Assembly (NCBI RefSeq): GCF_021654775.1
Contig: NZ_AP025343.1
Span: 7,100,001 to 7,155,000, forward strand
Direction: 5' to 3'
From: Paenibacillus azoreducens
Lineage (GTDB): Bacteria; Bacillota; Bacilli; Paenibacillales; Paenibacillaceae
DNA: 55,000 nucleotides
A program made the position numbers and the translations under genes. Below, piece by piece: positions 20,669-30,842 of this stretch (the stretch's first letter is position 1; each line of letters begins with the position of its first letter). The notes below the pieces were generated by a model. That model had not been told where the DNA came from and did no database searches. It saw only the letters and a list, made by a program, of their open reading frames with translations.

Positions 20669-20737
20669 AAGAAAAACGTCTATCGACGTACTTTCTAGGA
20701 AGACAGACCGCATTTAGCGGATGTTTTTCTTGCGATT
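20669..20737 (+). repeat. Family B structured repeat, copy B1
   Basis: Core 20669-20731 (63 bp) closed by AAGAAAAAC and GTTTTTCTT. Inside are two hairpins, ACGTC-tatc-GACGT and CCGC-attta-GCGG, so the element can form a junction with an outer stem. It lies between argS and the response regulator promoter. The A-flank-like stretch TTTATAAATTCTATA occurs downstream at 20765-20780. Confidence 0.85.
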
Positions 20738-20785
20738 ATAGGATTTCTTAAGCTCCGCTTAAAATTTATAAATTCTATAATCTTC

Positions 20786-20855
20786 AAAAAAACACCCCTA
20801 ACCGCCTGCGTTGGAAATCCACAAAGGTTTCCAATTCCTGAGGGGAAGGGGTGAT
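20786..20855 (-). terminator. Terminator after argS
   Basis: Minus strand CACCCC ... GGAAA ... TTTCC ... GGGGTG, then seven T. It is a long bipartite stem ending ~50 bp beyond the argS stop. Confidence 0.8.
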
Positions 20856-20907
20856 TGTGTCAATCAAGCCTCACATCTAAAGGCCGATTGATCCGCTCAG
20901 CAGCTCG

Positions 20908-22587
20908 CTACATTTGTTCCGGCGCGCTTACGCCCACAAGTCTGAGCATATTGGCAATGACCGTACGCACGGCGCCAAGGAGGGCAAAACGTGCCTGCGT
21001 TTGCGCAGCATCTTCCGTAATGACGCGCTGCGCTCTATAGTAGCTGTGGAACAGCGACGCAAGGTCATAAACGTAACGGATCATGCGATGAGGCGCATAG
21101 TTGGCCGCAGCCACGGCAATCTCCTCCGGAAGCTCGCCGATTTTGCGGAGCAGGTCATATTCATGTTCGGTATTCAGCAAGCTCAAATCAATTTCGGACA
21201 GCGGCAACAGCGTAATTCCCTGCTCCTCTGCCTGGCGGTAAATACTGCAGATACGGGCGTGGGCATATTGCACGTAGTAGACCGGGTTTTCATTGGAAGT
21301 GGAAACCGCCAAATCCATATCAAAGTCCAAATGCGAATCCATGCTGCGCATCGTAAAGAAGTAACGGATCGCATCAACGCCCACCTCTTCCATCAGGTCT
21401 TCCATCGTTACGGCTTTGCCTGTTCGTTTGGACATTTTCACCTTTTCCCCGTTCTGGAACAGGCTCACCATTTGGGCGATCAATACGATCAACTTCTCCG
21501 GATCATAACCGATCGCTTCCATAGCCGCTTTCATCCGCGGGATATATCCATGGTGGTCGGCGCCCCAAATGTTGATCACGCGGTCATAACCGCGCTCATA
21601 CTTATTGCGGTGATACGCAATATCCGGCGTCAGATACGTGTAAGTTCCATCATTTTTCACCAGCACGCGGTCTTTGTCATCGCCGTATTCGGTGGTGCGC
21701 AGCCAAGTGGCTCCCTCCTGCTCGTACACTTGCCCTTTGGCTTTCAGCTCATTCAGAGACTCTTCAACCAAACCGTTCTGATACAGCGAAGTTTCGCTAA
21801 ACCACTCGTCAAAGTGAACTCTGAACCGGTTCAGATCGCGCTTGATTTTGTTCAATTCCTTTTCAAGTCCGTACTGGCGTAAAAATGCGGTCCGCTCTCC
21901 CGGCTCCATCTGCAGCAGAGAGTCGCCTTTTTCGGCCACCAGCTCTTTGGCAAAACCTTTGATATCTTCCCCATGATATCCGTCTTCAGGCATTTCAGCA
22001 TTTTGGCCAAGCTCCTGCAGGTAACGGGCTTCAATCGACTTGCACAGGTTCTCCACCTGATTGCCGGCATCGTTAATGTAATATTCCCGCGTCACTTCGT
22101 ATCCGGCAAAATCAAGCACATTACACAGCGCATCCCCTACGGCCGCCCCGCGCGCATGGCCCAAATGCAGGCTTCCCGTCGGGTTGGCGCTGACGAATTC
22201 CACCTGCACTTTTTGGCCATTGCCGAGATTGGTACGGCCGTAATTTTCACCCTGCTCATTCACCTGCTGAATGATCGGATACAAGTAGCTTTTGTTCAAC
22301 GTGAAGTTGATAAAACCCGGACCGGCAATGTCGGCTTTTTCAATGGAAGCCTTGCTCATGTCAAAATGCTCCAAGATCGCTTCAGCGATCTGGCGCGGAT
22401 TTTTCTTCGCGATACGGGTCAACTGCATGGCGGCATTCGTGGCCAAATCCCCGTGAGACTTGTCCTTTGGCACTTCCAGCGCAAATACCGGCAGCTCTTC
22501 GCGGCTTGCGATCCCCGCAGCAACCACTGCGTCGGCAAGCGCTTCGGTCACCAGCTGATTAATATGTTCTAATGGATTGGTTGTCAT
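20908..22587 (-). CDS. argS: Arginyl-tRNA synthetase
   Basis: 559 residues, class I synthetase. An N-terminal Add-1 domain is followed by the HIGH-type motif ([18 protein letters not shown]), [10 protein letters not shown] as the KMSKS motif, and the C-terminal DALR anticodon-binding domain ([23 protein letters not shown]). It charges tRNA-Arg. RBS AGGAGG. Its ATG overlaps the upstream DUF1934 stop by 4 bp, so the two are translated together, as with ywiB-argS in Bacillus. Confidence 0.97.
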   Translation of the reverse strand: MTTNPLEHINQLVTEALADAVVAAGIASREELPVFALEVPKDKSHGDLATNAAMQLTRIAKKNPRQIAEAILEHFDMSKASIEKADIAGPGFINFTLNKSYLYPIIQQVNEQGENYGRTNLGNGQKVQVEFVSANPTGSLHLGHARGAAVGDALCNVLDFAGYEVTREYYINDAGNQVENLCKSIEARYLQELGQNAEMPEDGYHGEDIKGFAKELVAEKGDSLLQMEPGERTAFLRQYGLEKELNKIKRDLNRFRVHFDEWFSETSLYQNGLVEESLNELKAKGQVYEQEGATWLRTTEYGDDKDRVLVKNDGTYTYLTPDIAYHRNKYERGYDRVINIWGADHHGYIPRMKAAMEAIGYDPEKLIVLIAQMVSLFQNGEKVKMSKRTGKAVTMEDLMEEVGVDAIRYFFTMRSMDSHLDFDMDLAVSTSNENPVYYVQYAHARICSIYRQAEEQGITLLPLSEIDLSLLNTEHEYDLLRKIGELPEEIAVAAANYAPHRMIRYVYDLASLFHSYYRAQRVITEDAAQTQARFALLGAVRTVIANMLRLVGVSAPEQM

Positions 22588-23006
22588 TGAGTGTCCTCCT
22601 GTATATGCAAACTAATATTAAAATGTCCCGTGCATTCTTCATGGACGTACAGATCATAAGCCCAGCGGATCGTTCCTGCGGTACCGTTCAGGCGGATCTC
22701 CAGCAGGCTTGTCTGCGTCGAAAGATTAAACGAGGTATAGGGTGAACGATAAAAGCCCGGAAGCCTTTGCCCTTCCTGAAAGGACTGTTCCGATTCCACC
22801 GCACCGTGACGGATCATCTTCAGGCTGTCCGAGGTAATTTTCAGCAGCGTACGAATCTTTTGTCCTTGCAAATCCGTTTCCGGCTCCTCATATTTCAGAT
22901 AGAGCGCACCGCCGCGCTCGAACACCTCGGCTTCCGTCTTCTGCACCACATCCTCGCCTTCATGGCGGCTTTGAAGCTGAATGCGGGCTTTTTTGGCATC
23001 CTGCAT
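22584..23006 (-). CDS. DUF1934 family protein (YwiB-like, lipocalin-like barrel)
   Basis: 140 residues. The sequence pattern ([63 protein letters not shown]) matches the small DUF1934 proteins, related to B. subtilis YwiB, encoded directly before argS. No catalytic motif and no signal peptide. The 4-bp overlap with argS indicates one operon. Function is not established. Confidence 0.85.
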   Translation of the reverse strand: MQDAKKARIQLQSRHEGEDVVQKTEAEVFERGGALYLKYEEPETDLQGQKIRTLLKITSDSLKMIRHGAVESEQSFQEGQRLPGFYRSPYTSFNLSTQTSLLEIRLNGTAGTIRWAYDLYVHEECTGHFNISLHIQEDTQ

Positions 23007-23310
23007 AAGTATACGGCTCCATTCTGTTTCTTTCCTATTGTAATACTATATCCAGTTCAGTGTCTCAATTCAACAGGAAGAGATATATTGAAAATAACGC
23101 TGCCGCCCCTTTCCCTTCTGCTATTATACAGCTTTCCACCTGCTGTTTTCATATTCTTTCGCCCCAAGCGGCCGTTGTATATCCAAATTGCGGGAAAGAA
23201 TTTTTTAAAAAAAGGAAACCGGGACCGTCATGCGAATTTTAAGGGGTATCAGGATAAAAACAAGCATTTATACCTGCATCATCTTTCATAGATACTAAGG
23301 AGGTCATGGT

Positions 23311-23895
23311 TTGACACTATACAAGGATAACAATCTGATCATCCGGCCCGTTCGCGAGCAGGATTTGCCTCAATTATGGGAGCTTTCGGTCAAAGAAGAA
23401 GCGCCGGAATGGAAAAAATGGGATGCCCCCTATTACGAACATAAATCCACTCCCTTCGAAACATATATGGAAAGAAAGGAACAGCTGGTCGCACAGGACG
23501 ACTTTTGGGCAATCGAGGTGGACGGGCAGCTGATCGGCACCGTCAGTTATTATTGGGAACATGAGCCTTCCCATTGGCTTGAAATGGGGATCGTTATTTA
23601 TCATCCTTCCTATTGGAACGGAGGTTACGGAACACGGGCGATCACGCTTTGGATTCATCATCTGTTCCAAACCCTGCCCCTGATGCGCGTCGGATACACC
23701 ACGTGGTCAGGCAATTACCGGATGATCCGCCTCGGCGAAAAGCTGGGATTTACGATGGAAGCCAGACTGCGGAAATGCAGGCTGTACAACGGTGTTTACT
23801 ATGATTCGATCCGTATGGGAATCCTGCGCGAAGAGTGGGAAGATTTCGTGGAAAAAAACGGGTTATCCGGGATGCTGGAACATGCGGGCAAATGA
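23311..23895 (+). CDS. GNAT-family N-acetyltransferase (RimJ/RimL type)
   Basis: 194 residues. The GNAT fold has the acetyl-CoA pyrophosphate loop around YWNGGYGTRAITLWIHHLF and the following beta-strand TTWSGNYRMIRLGEKLGFTMEARLRK, which is typical of the RimJ/RimL group. The start is TTG with AGGAGGT 5-6 bases upstream. A single gene in a mostly minus-strand region. The substrate may be a protein N terminus or a small amine; it cannot be told. Confidence 0.88.
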   Translation: MTLYKDNNLIIRPVREQDLPQLWELSVKEEAPEWKKWDAPYYEHKSTPFETYMERKEQLVAQDDFWAIEVDGQLIGTVSYYWEHEPSHWLEMGIVIYHPSYWNGGYGTRAITLWIHHLFQTLPLMRVGYTTWSGNYRMIRLGEKLGFTMEARLRKCRLYNGVYYDSIRMGILREEWEDFVEKNGLSGMLEHAGK

Positions 23896-23913
23896 ATATA
23901 CTTTCTGAGATCT

Positions 23914-23990
23914 AAAATAACCCCACAAAGTGGAGCCTATGCTTCGATGCTTATTCCAAATACTTTGCGGGGACCCCCAAAAAAACTTAT
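23914..23990 (-). repeat. Family A intergenic palindrome, short form, copy A3
   Basis: Core 23921-23972, 52 bp, identical in plan and nearly in sequence to A2, followed by the shared flank CCAAAAAAACTTATAAATTC. It lies between the convergent GNAT and speB genes, 25 bp after the GNAT stop. Confidence 0.92.
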
Positions 23991-24005
23991 AAATTCTATA
24001 CTGCT

Positions 24006-24078
24006 AAAAAAAAGCATCTTAAAAGGTTCCGCCAGGATCAGACTTTCGTCATCCCTGGCGTTCCTTAAAAGATGCTTT
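24006..24078 (-). terminator. Terminator after speB
   Basis: Minus strand AGCATCTTTTAAGG-aac-GCCAGG ... CCTGGC-gga-ACCTTTTAAGATGCT followed by eight T. A long two-segment stem. Confidence 0.9.
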
Positions 24079-24123
24079 TGGCATTGCGTTATATCATTCT
24101 AAGCAACCGAAATTCCCGAATCC

Positions 24124-24993
24124 CTACTTTACAAAGCCGAGCAGCATTTCACGAATCAGTTTGGCTGCCACAATTTGCGTTTGCTGAGTAGGATCGTAAA
24201 TCGGCGCTACTTCAACCAAGTCGCAACCGACGACATTCACCGCGGAACCGGCAATCAGGTGAACGGCTTCCAGCAGCTCTTTGGAGGTGATGCCTCCGGC
24301 TTCCGCCGTACCCGTGCCCGGGGCTGCGGATGGGTCAAGCACGTCGATATCGATCGTCACATAAACCGGACGATTGCCCATTTTCGGAAGAGCTTCCTTC
24401 AGAGGAGCCACCACCTCAAACGGATGGAAATTAATATGCTCATACCCAAACTTAAATTCCTCGCGTGAACCGGACCGAATGCCGAATTGATAGATGTTCT
24501 TCCCGCCCATCAAAGCCGCAGCTTTGCGAACCGGCGTGGAGTGCGAAAGCGGCTCGCCTTCGTATTGCTCACGCAGGTCGGCATGCGCGTCGATATGGAT
24601 CAGGATCAGATCCGGATATTTGGCATGCATCTGCTCGATGATCGGCCAGGTTACCAAATGCTCGCCGCCAAGACCGATCGGGAATTTATCGTCATCCAGC
24701 AGCTTGCCGACATATTCGCGGATAATGTCAAGGCTGCGCGATGCATTGCCGAAAGGCAGCAGCAGATCGCCTGCGTCAAAATAAGTGATATCTTCAATGC
24801 TCTTGTCCAAATAAGGACTGTATTCTTCAAGGCCTACCGACGCCTGACGAATGTGGGAAGGGCCGAAACGCGAACCGGGACGGAAGCTGACCGTATAGTC
24901 CATCGGCATTCCGTAAATGACAGCTTTCGAACCTTCATAATCCTCGGAACTGAGGATAAACACATTGCCGGAATAAGCTTGATCGAGTTTCAT
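24124..24993 (-). CDS. speB: Agmatinase (ureohydrolase)
   Basis: 289 residues. The binuclear manganese site of the arginase/agmatinase family is visible: GGEHLVTWP, HIDAHADLR and TIDIDVLDPSAAPGTGT with the last Asp pair. It hydrolyses agmatine to putrescine and urea in polyamine synthesis. It follows speE by 15 bp and is co-transcribed with it; the pair gives agmatine to putrescine to spermidine. Same order as B. subtilis speE-speB. Confidence 0.95.
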   Translation of the reverse strand: MKLDQAYSGNVFILSSEDYEGSKAVIYGMPMDYTVSFRPGSRFGPSHIRQASVGLEEYSPYLDKSIEDITYFDAGDLLLPFGNASRSLDIIREYVGKLLDDDKFPIGLGGEHLVTWPIIEQMHAKYPDLILIHIDAHADLREQYEGEPLSHSTPVRKAAALMGGKNIYQFGIRSGSREEFKFGYEHINFHPFEVVAPLKEALPKMGNRPVYVTIDIDVLDPSAAPGTGTAEAGGITSKELLEAVHLIAGSAVNVVGCDLVEVAPIYDPTQQTQIVAAKLIREMLLGFVK

Positions 24994-25008
24994 CGTGTCT
25001 ATGGCCTC

Positions 25009-25836
25009 CTACTTCGTCAAATCTTCCACAAATTTGGGCAGTACAAACGCCGCTTTATGGAGGCGAGGCGTGTAGTATTTCGTATCCATTTCCGGAATAT
25101 CCGCTTCGTTCACTTCGAGCGGATCGTGTTTTTTACTGCCGATCGTAAAGGTCCACAGACCGCTTGGGTACGTAGGAATGTTGGCCCCGTATACACGCAC
25201 GATCGGGAAAATCTCCTTCACGTCGCGGTTTACCTTTTGAATCAGATCGGCTTTGAACCAAGGATTATCCGTTTGAGCTACGAACAAGCCGTCATCCTTC
25301 AGCGCTTCATAAATGCCTTGATAAAAACCGCGCTCGAACAAAGGCGCAGCAGGGCCTACAGGCTCGGTGGAATCCACCATGATCACGTCATATTCGTTTT
25401 TATGCTCGTGAATATGCATGAAGCCGTCATTCACATGCACCTCAACGCGCGGATCTTCAAGCTTGCCCGCGATCGATGGGAGATATTTTTTCGAATATTC
25501 GATGACCTTGCCGTCGATGTCGACCAGCACCGCCTTTTCCACTTCGGGATGCTTGATAATTTCACGGATGACGCCGCCGTCTCCGCCGCCGACCACAAGC
25601 ACATGCTTGGGGCTTGGATGCGTGTTGAGCACAGGATGCGCCACCATTTCATGATAAACGAACTCGTCCTTTTCGGTGGTCATGACCATGCCGTCCAATA
25701 AAAGCATATTTCCAAATTCTTCAGTCTCCACCATTGCCAGATCCTGAAAATCCGTTTTTTCGTTTACATAGGTTTGTTTGATTTTAGCCGTAATCCCGAA
25801 AGCGGGGGTCTGCTTCTCCGTGAACCACAATTCCAT
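25009..25836 (-). CDS. speE: Spermidine synthase
   Basis: 275 residues. The family marks are LWFTEKQTP at the start, [15 protein letters not shown] (decarboxylated-SAM binding), the catalytic acidic stretch [18 protein letters not shown], and the WTFTIGS end. It transfers an aminopropyl group from decarboxylated SAM to putrescine. First gene of the speE-speB operon and divergent from the class A PBP gene, as in B. subtilis. Confidence 0.96.
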   Translation of the reverse strand: MELWFTEKQTPAFGITAKIKQTYVNEKTDFQDLAMVETEEFGNMLLLDGMVMTTEKDEFVYHEMVAHPVLNTHPSPKHVLVVGGGDGGVIREIIKHPEVEKAVLVDIDGKVIEYSKKYLPSIAGKLEDPRVEVHVNDGFMHIHEHKNEYDVIMVDSTEPVGPAAPLFERGFYQGIYEALKDDGLFVAQTDNPWFKADLIQKVNRDVKEIFPIVRVYGANIPTYPSGLWTFTIGSKKHDPLEVNEADIPEMDTKYYTPRLHKAAFVLPKFVEDLTK

Positions 25837-26040
25837 CGTTATTACCTTCTTTCCGCTAGAATAGAGGGGATTTTGTTCAGTTGTTCCTTATTCCCGGATG
25901 ATTCCGGCTGGGCTGAATCCCCGCTTTAGAAAACCGCCTTTTTTGCACAGCCTGTTTTCCATGAATTTCATGAGGGGAAAAGTGTTTCCTTGGATAAAAA
26001 ATTGAATATTTAACCTCTAGAAATCAAACTTTCCGCCTGG

Positions 26041-26116
26041 CTTTCTTCTTCGAACATTCGGCATGCTAAATGCGGTCTGTCTTCTTAGAAAGGACGTCGA
26101 TAAGACGTTTTTCTTA
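26041..26116 (-). repeat. Family B structured repeat, copy B2 (right half degraded)
   Basis: Minus strand: AAGAAAAACGTCTTATCGAC, then AAGACAGACCGCATTTAGC, as in B1. Beyond this the closing GTTTTTCTT arm is replaced by other sequence. It lies in the ~600-base divergent stretch (25837-26432) between speE and pbpG, which otherwise should hold both promoters. I found no second gene in it. Confidence 0.75.
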
Positions 26117-26432
26117 TTGTACCAAACTATGGATGCTTAACACATCTTTTGCATTATACGCGATTGGGGAAATGGATGTAAAGAATGTCTATCCATAAAC
26201 ATTTATTACCAATACAGCCTTAATTCAGATTTAGTTTTTTTGATTTTATGATAACCAGTTGAAACCACCTTTCCCTCTCTTTTTGCATTTGTTCAACAAG
26301 CTTCCGTCCCTGTCAAACCACTGCTTTCACAAGTTCCCATCCCGCTTTCCTCCATGCTTGGCCGAGCAAAATGAATATCCCGTCCGCTCCTTTCCCATAA
26401 TGAATGTATATAAATGGAAGGGAAGAAACGCC

Positions 26433-28484
26433 GTGCCGCAGTCACATAACTCGAAGCCCCGACGAAAAAGCCGGTTGGCCGCGTTGATCAAGCTGATTTT
26501 GGCCTCCATAATGGCCGTTGTTCTCGCTTTAGGCATCTTGTTAGGGTTTCTATACAATAAAAGTCTTCCCGTCGCTGACACCGACCGCAATTCCCGTCTG
26601 CTGGACAGCCAGGGCGGCATCGTCGCCACTTTCTCGGCAAGCGGCCGCAGATACGAGCCCGTGCAGCTCAATCAGATTTCGCCGCTGCTCGTTCAAGCAA
26701 CGCTTGCTGTCGAGGACCGGAAATTTTATGACCATATCGGGTTCGATCTTAAGGGAATGGGCCGGGCCATTCTTGTGAATTTGAAGGAAATGGAACGGGC
26801 GCAAGGTGCCAGTACGCTAACCCAGCAGCTGGCGCGCAATCTGTATTTATCCCATGCCAAAACATGGACCCGTAAAATAAAAGAAGCCATGTATACCGCC
26901 CAGTTGGAGATGAAATACAGTAAAGACGAGATACTGCAGATGTATCTGAATGAAATTTATTACGGTCACGGTGCTTATGGCATCGAAGCCGCTTCGCTGA
27001 TGTATTTTGGCAAACATGCCTCCGAGCTTGATTTGGCGGAAAGCGCAATGCTGGCGGGGATACCGAAGGGACCGACCTATTATTCACCGTACAACCATAT
27101 GGATCATGCCAAGAAACGCCAAAGAACCGTCCTTGGCACCATGGTTGAAAACGGCGATATTACGCAGCGGGAAGCGGACATGGCCGCGGCCAAGGAGCTG
27201 CATCTCAAGCCTCAAGGCGGGCTGCAGGCCCGCATGGCGGCCCCCTATTTCCGCGACTATGTCAAACACCTGGTCACCAGCCAGCTTGGCATTAGCGAGG
27301 AGCTTTTGGATCACGGCGGGCTGAATATCTACACGACGCTTGATCCCGAAACGCAAGCCGCGGCAGAGGAGTCTGTCGCCCAGGGCATGGACCCGCAAAG
27401 CGAGCTGGAGACGGCGCTCGTCTCCATCGATCCCCGTACGGGCTATATCAAAGCGATGGTAGGAGGCAAAAATTATAAAACCAATCAGTTTAATCATGTG
27501 TTCGCCACAACGCGCCAACCCGGCTCGACTTTTAAGCCGATCATGTATTTGACGGCTTTGTCTTCGAAAACCATGTCGAGTCTGAGTACGTTCAACAGCG
27601 AACCAACCCTGTTTCGCTATGACAATAACCGGAAGACATACCAACCCAGCAACTTCGGCGGAAAATATTTAGGCGAGATCAATATGCAGGAGGCGATTGC
27701 GGCCTCGGATAATATTTATGCCGTTAATACGCTCCTGAAAGTGGGAACAGGCAATGTGATCGCAATGGCCAAAAAGCTTGGTATCGAAAGCCCGCTCAAA
27801 CCCGTCCCTTCGCTTGCGCTTGGCACCTCGCCAATCAGCCCGTTCGAAATGGCCTCGGCTTTTGCCGTGATCAGCAACGGCGGCAAACGGATGCCGCCCG
27901 TCGCGGTAATTAAAATCACGGACGCCGCCGGCGAGGTGCTGTACCAGGCTCCCGAATCGAACGGCGAGCAGGTGGTGGATCCCGCTTCAGCCTATGTGCT
28001 GACCCATCTTATGGAGAGCGTATTCCAATCCGGGGGAACCGGAAGCCGCGTCTCTACGATGATCAAACGGCCTGTCGCCGGGAAAACCGGCACGACCGAA
28101 ACCGATGGTTGGATGGTCGGCTACACGCCGGAGTTAGCCACAGCAGTCTGGGTGGGTTATGACAAAGGCCGGAACATCACTACGCTTGACGGACACCGCG
28201 CCGCTCCGATTTTTGCCCGGTTTACCGAAAAAGCGCTTGAACATGCGCCTCCACGGATTTTCGCCATCCCCAGCGGGGTTGTTACGGTATATATCGATCA
28301 GGAAACCGGCAAATTGGCAACCACAGATTGTCCAGACAAAAAACTCCAAGTATTCGTCGCAGGCACAGAGCCGACAGAGTACTGCCCGACTCACGTGGGA
28401 GAACACAGCAATTCAAACAATAAGTCCGAAAACACCGTGAAGCATTCATGGTGGGACTCCTTCAAACGTTGGCTGACAAGATAA
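26433..28484 (+). CDS. pbpG: Class A penicillin-binding protein (PBP1A family, PbpG-like)
   Basis: 683 residues from a GTG that follows GGAAGGGAAG; an in-frame ATG at 26400 lacks an RBS and would add 11 residues. A short basic cytoplasmic tail and one membrane anchor (~25-45) precede the glycosyltransferase domain (EDRKFYDHIGFD, GASTLTQQLARNL). The transpeptidase follows with S365xxK368 (GSTFKP), SDN (ASDNIYAV) and KTG (AGKTGTTETDGW). It polymerises and cross-links peptidoglycan. Position next to speE, divergent, matches B. subtilis pbpG, a forespore PBP. Forespore timing here is inference. Confidence 0.92.
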   Translation: MPQSHNSKPRRKSRLAALIKLILASIMAVVLALGILLGFLYNKSLPVADTDRNSRLLDSQGGIVATFSASGRRYEPVQLNQISPLLVQATLAVEDRKFYDHIGFDLKGMGRAILVNLKEMERAQGASTLTQQLARNLYLSHAKTWTRKIKEAMYTAQLEMKYSKDEILQMYLNEIYYGHGAYGIEAASLMYFGKHASELDLAESAMLAGIPKGPTYYSPYNHMDHAKKRQRTVLGTMVENGDITQREADMAAAKELHLKPQGGLQARMAAPYFRDYVKHLVTSQLGISEELLDHGGLNIYTTLDPETQAAAEESVAQGMDPQSELETALVSIDPRTGYIKAMVGGKNYKTNQFNHVFATTRQPGSTFKPIMYLTALSSKTMSSLSTFNSEPTLFRYDNNRKTYQPSNFGGKYLGEINMQEAIAASDNIYAVNTLLKVGTGNVIAMAKKLGIESPLKPVPSLALGTSPISPFEMASAFAVISNGGKRMPPVAVIKITDAAGEVLYQAPESNGEQVVDPASAYVLTHLMESVFQSGGTGSRVSTMIKRPVAGKTGTTETDGWMVGYTPELATAVWVGYDKGRNITTLDGHRAAPIFARFTEKALEHAPPRIFAIPSGVVTVYIDQETGKLATTDCPDKKLQVFVAGTEPTEYCPTHVGEHSNSNNKSENTVKHSWWDSFKRWLTR

Positions 28485-28492
28485 AGGATTAT

Positions 28493-28542
28493 AGGGGGCC
28501 TCCTCTGACGGCATGCAAATGACCTAGAGGAAGGCCTTTTTT
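28493..28542 (+). terminator. Terminator after the class A PBP gene
   Basis: GGGCCTCCTCT ... AGAGGAAGGCC followed by six T, beginning ~8 bp after the stop. Confidence 0.88.
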
Positions 28543-28557
28543 ACATATCAGAATTTC

Positions 28558-28622
28558 CGGGGTCCCCGCAAAGTAATCGGAATAAGCTTCGAAGTCGACA
28601 CGTCACTTTGTGGGGTTATTTT
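28558..28622 (+). repeat. Family A intergenic palindrome, short form, copy A4 (diverged interior)
   Basis: Core 28564-28615, 52 bp. Outer arms CCCCGCAAAGT and ACTTTGTGGGG are kept, while the interior (GGAATAAGCTTCGAAGTCGACACGTC) differs from A2/A3. The inner stem GAAGT/ACGTC is preserved by paired changes relative to GAAGC/GCTTC in A8. Located between the pbpG terminator and the next gene. Confidence 0.9.
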
Positions 28623-28744
28623 ATCTGGACCCCGCCCATTTCCGCGTGATACATTAGGGATGCATTCAAGAAGCGTATCAGAATATGTTCGGCTTTTCTT
28701 ATCAAAAGCGGACTTTTTAAACAACCTCATAAAGGAGTTTTTGA

Positions 28745-29806
28745 ATGGTTAGAAAAATGCTGTGGAGCCTGGGCGGTATTCTGCTGGCGGCCGTGCTGCT
28801 CGTCGGCGGCTTTTTGCTGTACGTGACTTTGACCGACTACAAACCGAAGCCAACCGAACCGGTTGCGGTCGCAAATAATCCGGAACGGATGTTAAAATCG
28901 GGAGACCCTTTTACGATCACCACCTTTAACATCGGGTACGCCGGACTGGATCAGAATGAAGATTTCTTCATGGATGGCGGGACTCATTCCCGTTCAAGCA
29001 GCAAGGAGCAAACCCTGACGAATCTGAACGGTATCGGAAGCTTTTTAACCAACATGAACTCAGGCATCATTTTGATCCAAGAGGTTGATGTCAAATCGTC
29101 GCGTAGCTATGACGTGAACGAGGTTGACGCGCTGCAGGCCGTTCTGCCGGATTACGGTCTTTCCTATGCGGATAATTACAAGGTGCCGTGGGTGCCTGTA
29201 CCACTGCTTCATCCCATGGGCCATGTCCACGGCGGAATCATGACGCTTTCCAAATACAAAAGCACTGCTGCCACAAGGTTTGACCTGCCCGGCAAAGAAA
29301 AGTGGCCCCGTCAGCAATTTGATTTGGACCGCGCCTTCATCGAAAACCGGATTCCCGTGGAAAACGGCAAAGAGCTTGTCCTCGTCAATCTCCACCTGTC
29401 GGCATTTGATAAAGGCGGAAGCATCCGCAAACAGCAGCTGCAGTTTTTGGGAGAATATATAGCGCAGGAAGCGAAGAAGGGAAACTACCTTATCCTGGGC
29501 GGGGATTGGAACCACTCGCTGCCCGGTACCGATCCCAAGGCATTCCAAACGACTCAGGATTGGCCGGAGTGGCTGCAGCCTTTCCCCGAGAGCTTCAAGC
29601 CGAAGGGCTTTGAGTGGGCGGTGGATAAAAACACGCCTTCGGTTCGGACAGTGGATGTCCCATATCGGGAAGGCGTGAATTTCCGGGCTGTCATCGATGG
29701 ATTTTTAGTCTCGCCGAACGTGGAGATCGTCAAGGTTAAGGGGCATGATTTAAAGCATGAATTCAGCGACCATAATCCGGTAACTGCCGAATTCCGGCTT
29801 AAATAA
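28745..29806 (+). CDS. Membrane-anchored endonuclease/exonuclease/phosphatase family protein
   Basis: 353 residues. An N-terminal membrane anchor (~5-28) is followed by a complete EEP (DNase I-like) fold: FTITTFNIGYAG at the start, IILIQEVDV (metal-binding Glu), NLHLSAF, ILGGDWNH and SDHNPVTAEF (catalytic His at the end). The active site faces outward. The substrate could be DNA, a phospholipid or a phosphorylated sugar; the sequence does not say. RBS AAAGGAG. Monocistronic. Confidence 0.88.
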   Translation: MVRKMLWSLGGILLAAVLLVGGFLLYVTLTDYKPKPTEPVAVANNPERMLKSGDPFTITTFNIGYAGLDQNEDFFMDGGTHSRSSSKEQTLTNLNGIGSFLTNMNSGIILIQEVDVKSSRSYDVNEVDALQAVLPDYGLSYADNYKVPWVPVPLLHPMGHVHGGIMTLSKYKSTAATRFDLPGKEKWPRQQFDLDRAFIENRIPVENGKELVLVNLHLSAFDKGGSIRKQQLQFLGEYIAQEAKKGNYLILGGDWNHSLPGTDPKAFQTTQDWPEWLQPFPESFKPKGFEWAVDKNTPSVRTVDVPYREGVNFRAVIDGFLVSPNVEIVKVKGHDLKHEFSDHNPVTAEFRLK

Positions 29807-29857
29807 GCCTCCGCATGCAGCACGGCAGAAGCACAATAAACGATCCACAATCTCAAC

Positions 29858-29997
29858 AAAATAATCCCACAAAGAGTATCGGAAAGAAGTAAGGGCGCCT
29901 CTCAAAGAGGGGCGCTTTTGCGGAGCAAAAGTACGGAGTGAAGCCTTTGCTCCGATGCTTATTCCAAATGCTTGCGGGAACCCCAAAAAATTTATAA
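29858..29997 (-). repeat. Family A intergenic palindrome, long form, copy A5
   Basis: Core 29865-29979 (115 bp). Outer arms start TCCCACAAAG and end GCGGGA: the outermost C-G pair of other copies is T-A here, a paired change. It carries the insert with GCGCCTCTC/GAGGGGCGC and CTTTTGC/GCAAAAG hairpins, and ends in the shared CCCCAAAAAATTTATAA flank. It lies directly after the EEP-family gene. Confidence 0.92.
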
Positions 29998-30002
29998 CCT
30001 CT

Positions 30003-30056
30003 AAAAAGGGTCTGCCCTGCTTTGCCTAACCACAGCAAACTACCCGGCAGACCCTC
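30003..30056. terminator. Terminator between convergent EEP-family gene and ywhD
   Basis: AGGGTCTGCC ... GGCAGACCCT stem of 10 bp with T-rich sequence on the minus-strand side (TTTTTAGAGG). It can serve both genes. Confidence 0.75.
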
Positions 30057-30086
30057 TTCTATTTCTTTGTACGGCAGAAACTGCAA

Positions 30087-30596
30087 TTACGCTTCGAGAG
30101 CCTGCTTCAGTTCTTCAGGGGATCTTTCCCACCATTCTTCGTTATGGGAAACGAGCAGGTCTTTAAGAAGCTTTTTCTCCTCGGAGCCGAGCTCATCCAG
30201 CATAAATTTGCGTTTTAGCGAGGCATCCATCCGGTTGACATGATCCGCGAGGATTTTCCAGCCCCGGCGCGCTTCCTCATCAATCCACATTTCACAGGCG
30301 GTTGCCCCGCCGTAGAATTGGCCTTCTTCATTACGGTCCACCGCTACCCATACAATCCACACCTGGCGTCCATTCGGCACATCTTCACGATTTCCGGAAA
30401 AACGGATCCGGCGTTCCGGCTTGCTCTTGGCATGCATGGCACCGATATCGATCACGGCTTCGCCACGGTCAATGATTACCGGCGAAATGTTGTTCAGGTC
30501 AATGGAACCCGCTCCAAACCCCATTTTATGTTTGCTTTTACCGCTCACGATATTCAGGGCAATCTGTTTCTTGCCTATCTGCTCCTTGTTTTCCAT
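30087..30596 (-). CDS. ywhD: YwhD family protein
   Basis: 169 residues. The pattern GKSKHKMGFGAGSIDLNNISPVIID, AMHAKSKPERRIRF and a C-terminal helical region with EEWWERSPEEL is that of the Bacillales-specific YwhD family. No catalytic motif or signal is visible and no function is known to me. In B. subtilis ywhD is next to ywhE (pbpG) and speE, so this stretch keeps that neighbourhood. I start at the ATG after AGGAGG at 30596; the upstream frame has no RBS. Confidence 0.88.
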   Translation of the reverse strand: MENKEQIGKKQIALNIVSGKSKHKMGFGAGSIDLNNISPVIIDRGEAVIDIGAMHAKSKPERRIRFSGNREDVPNGRQVWIVWVAVDRNEEGQFYGGATACEMWIDEEARRGWKILADHVNRMDASLKRKFMLDELGSEEKKLLKDLLVSHNEEWWERSPEELKQALEA

Positions 30597-30614
30597 TTCC
30601 GTGTTCCTCCTATT

Positions 30615-30633
30615 AGAAAAACGTCTATCGAAC
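30615..30633 (+). repeat. Family B remnant, copy B3 (first hairpin only)
   Basis: AGAAAAACGTCTATCGA at 30615-30631 matches the first part of B1 and then diverges. It overlaps the region just upstream of ywhD. Confidence 0.6.
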
Positions 30634-30704
30634 GGCCCCCGCAAAAAAGCGCTTCTCGGCCGGGTGCGCTGTCCGAATAGGCGTCCTGCTCTTCATCATT
30701 TTTA

Positions 30705-30753
30705 TTAGGGGCGATTAAGAAAATGGCTGCTCAATTTTCCTGATCGCGCCTTA
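30705..30753. repeat. Family C inverted repeat, copy C3 (diverged)
   Basis: Core 30708-30750: GGGGCGATTAAGAAAAT ... ATTTTCCTGATCGCGCC, flanked by TTA on both sides. It has accumulated changes on one arm but the TTA flanks and the GATCGCGCC end are kept. It lies between ywhD and the divergent M1 peptidase gene. Confidence 0.7.
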
Positions 30754-30842
30754 TTGAACAACTTAATTTTATTTTAACTAATAATCGCTGGAAAGCCAAC
30801 ATATACATGCTGTAGATGCTTGTCAACGGGAGGTATTCGTAT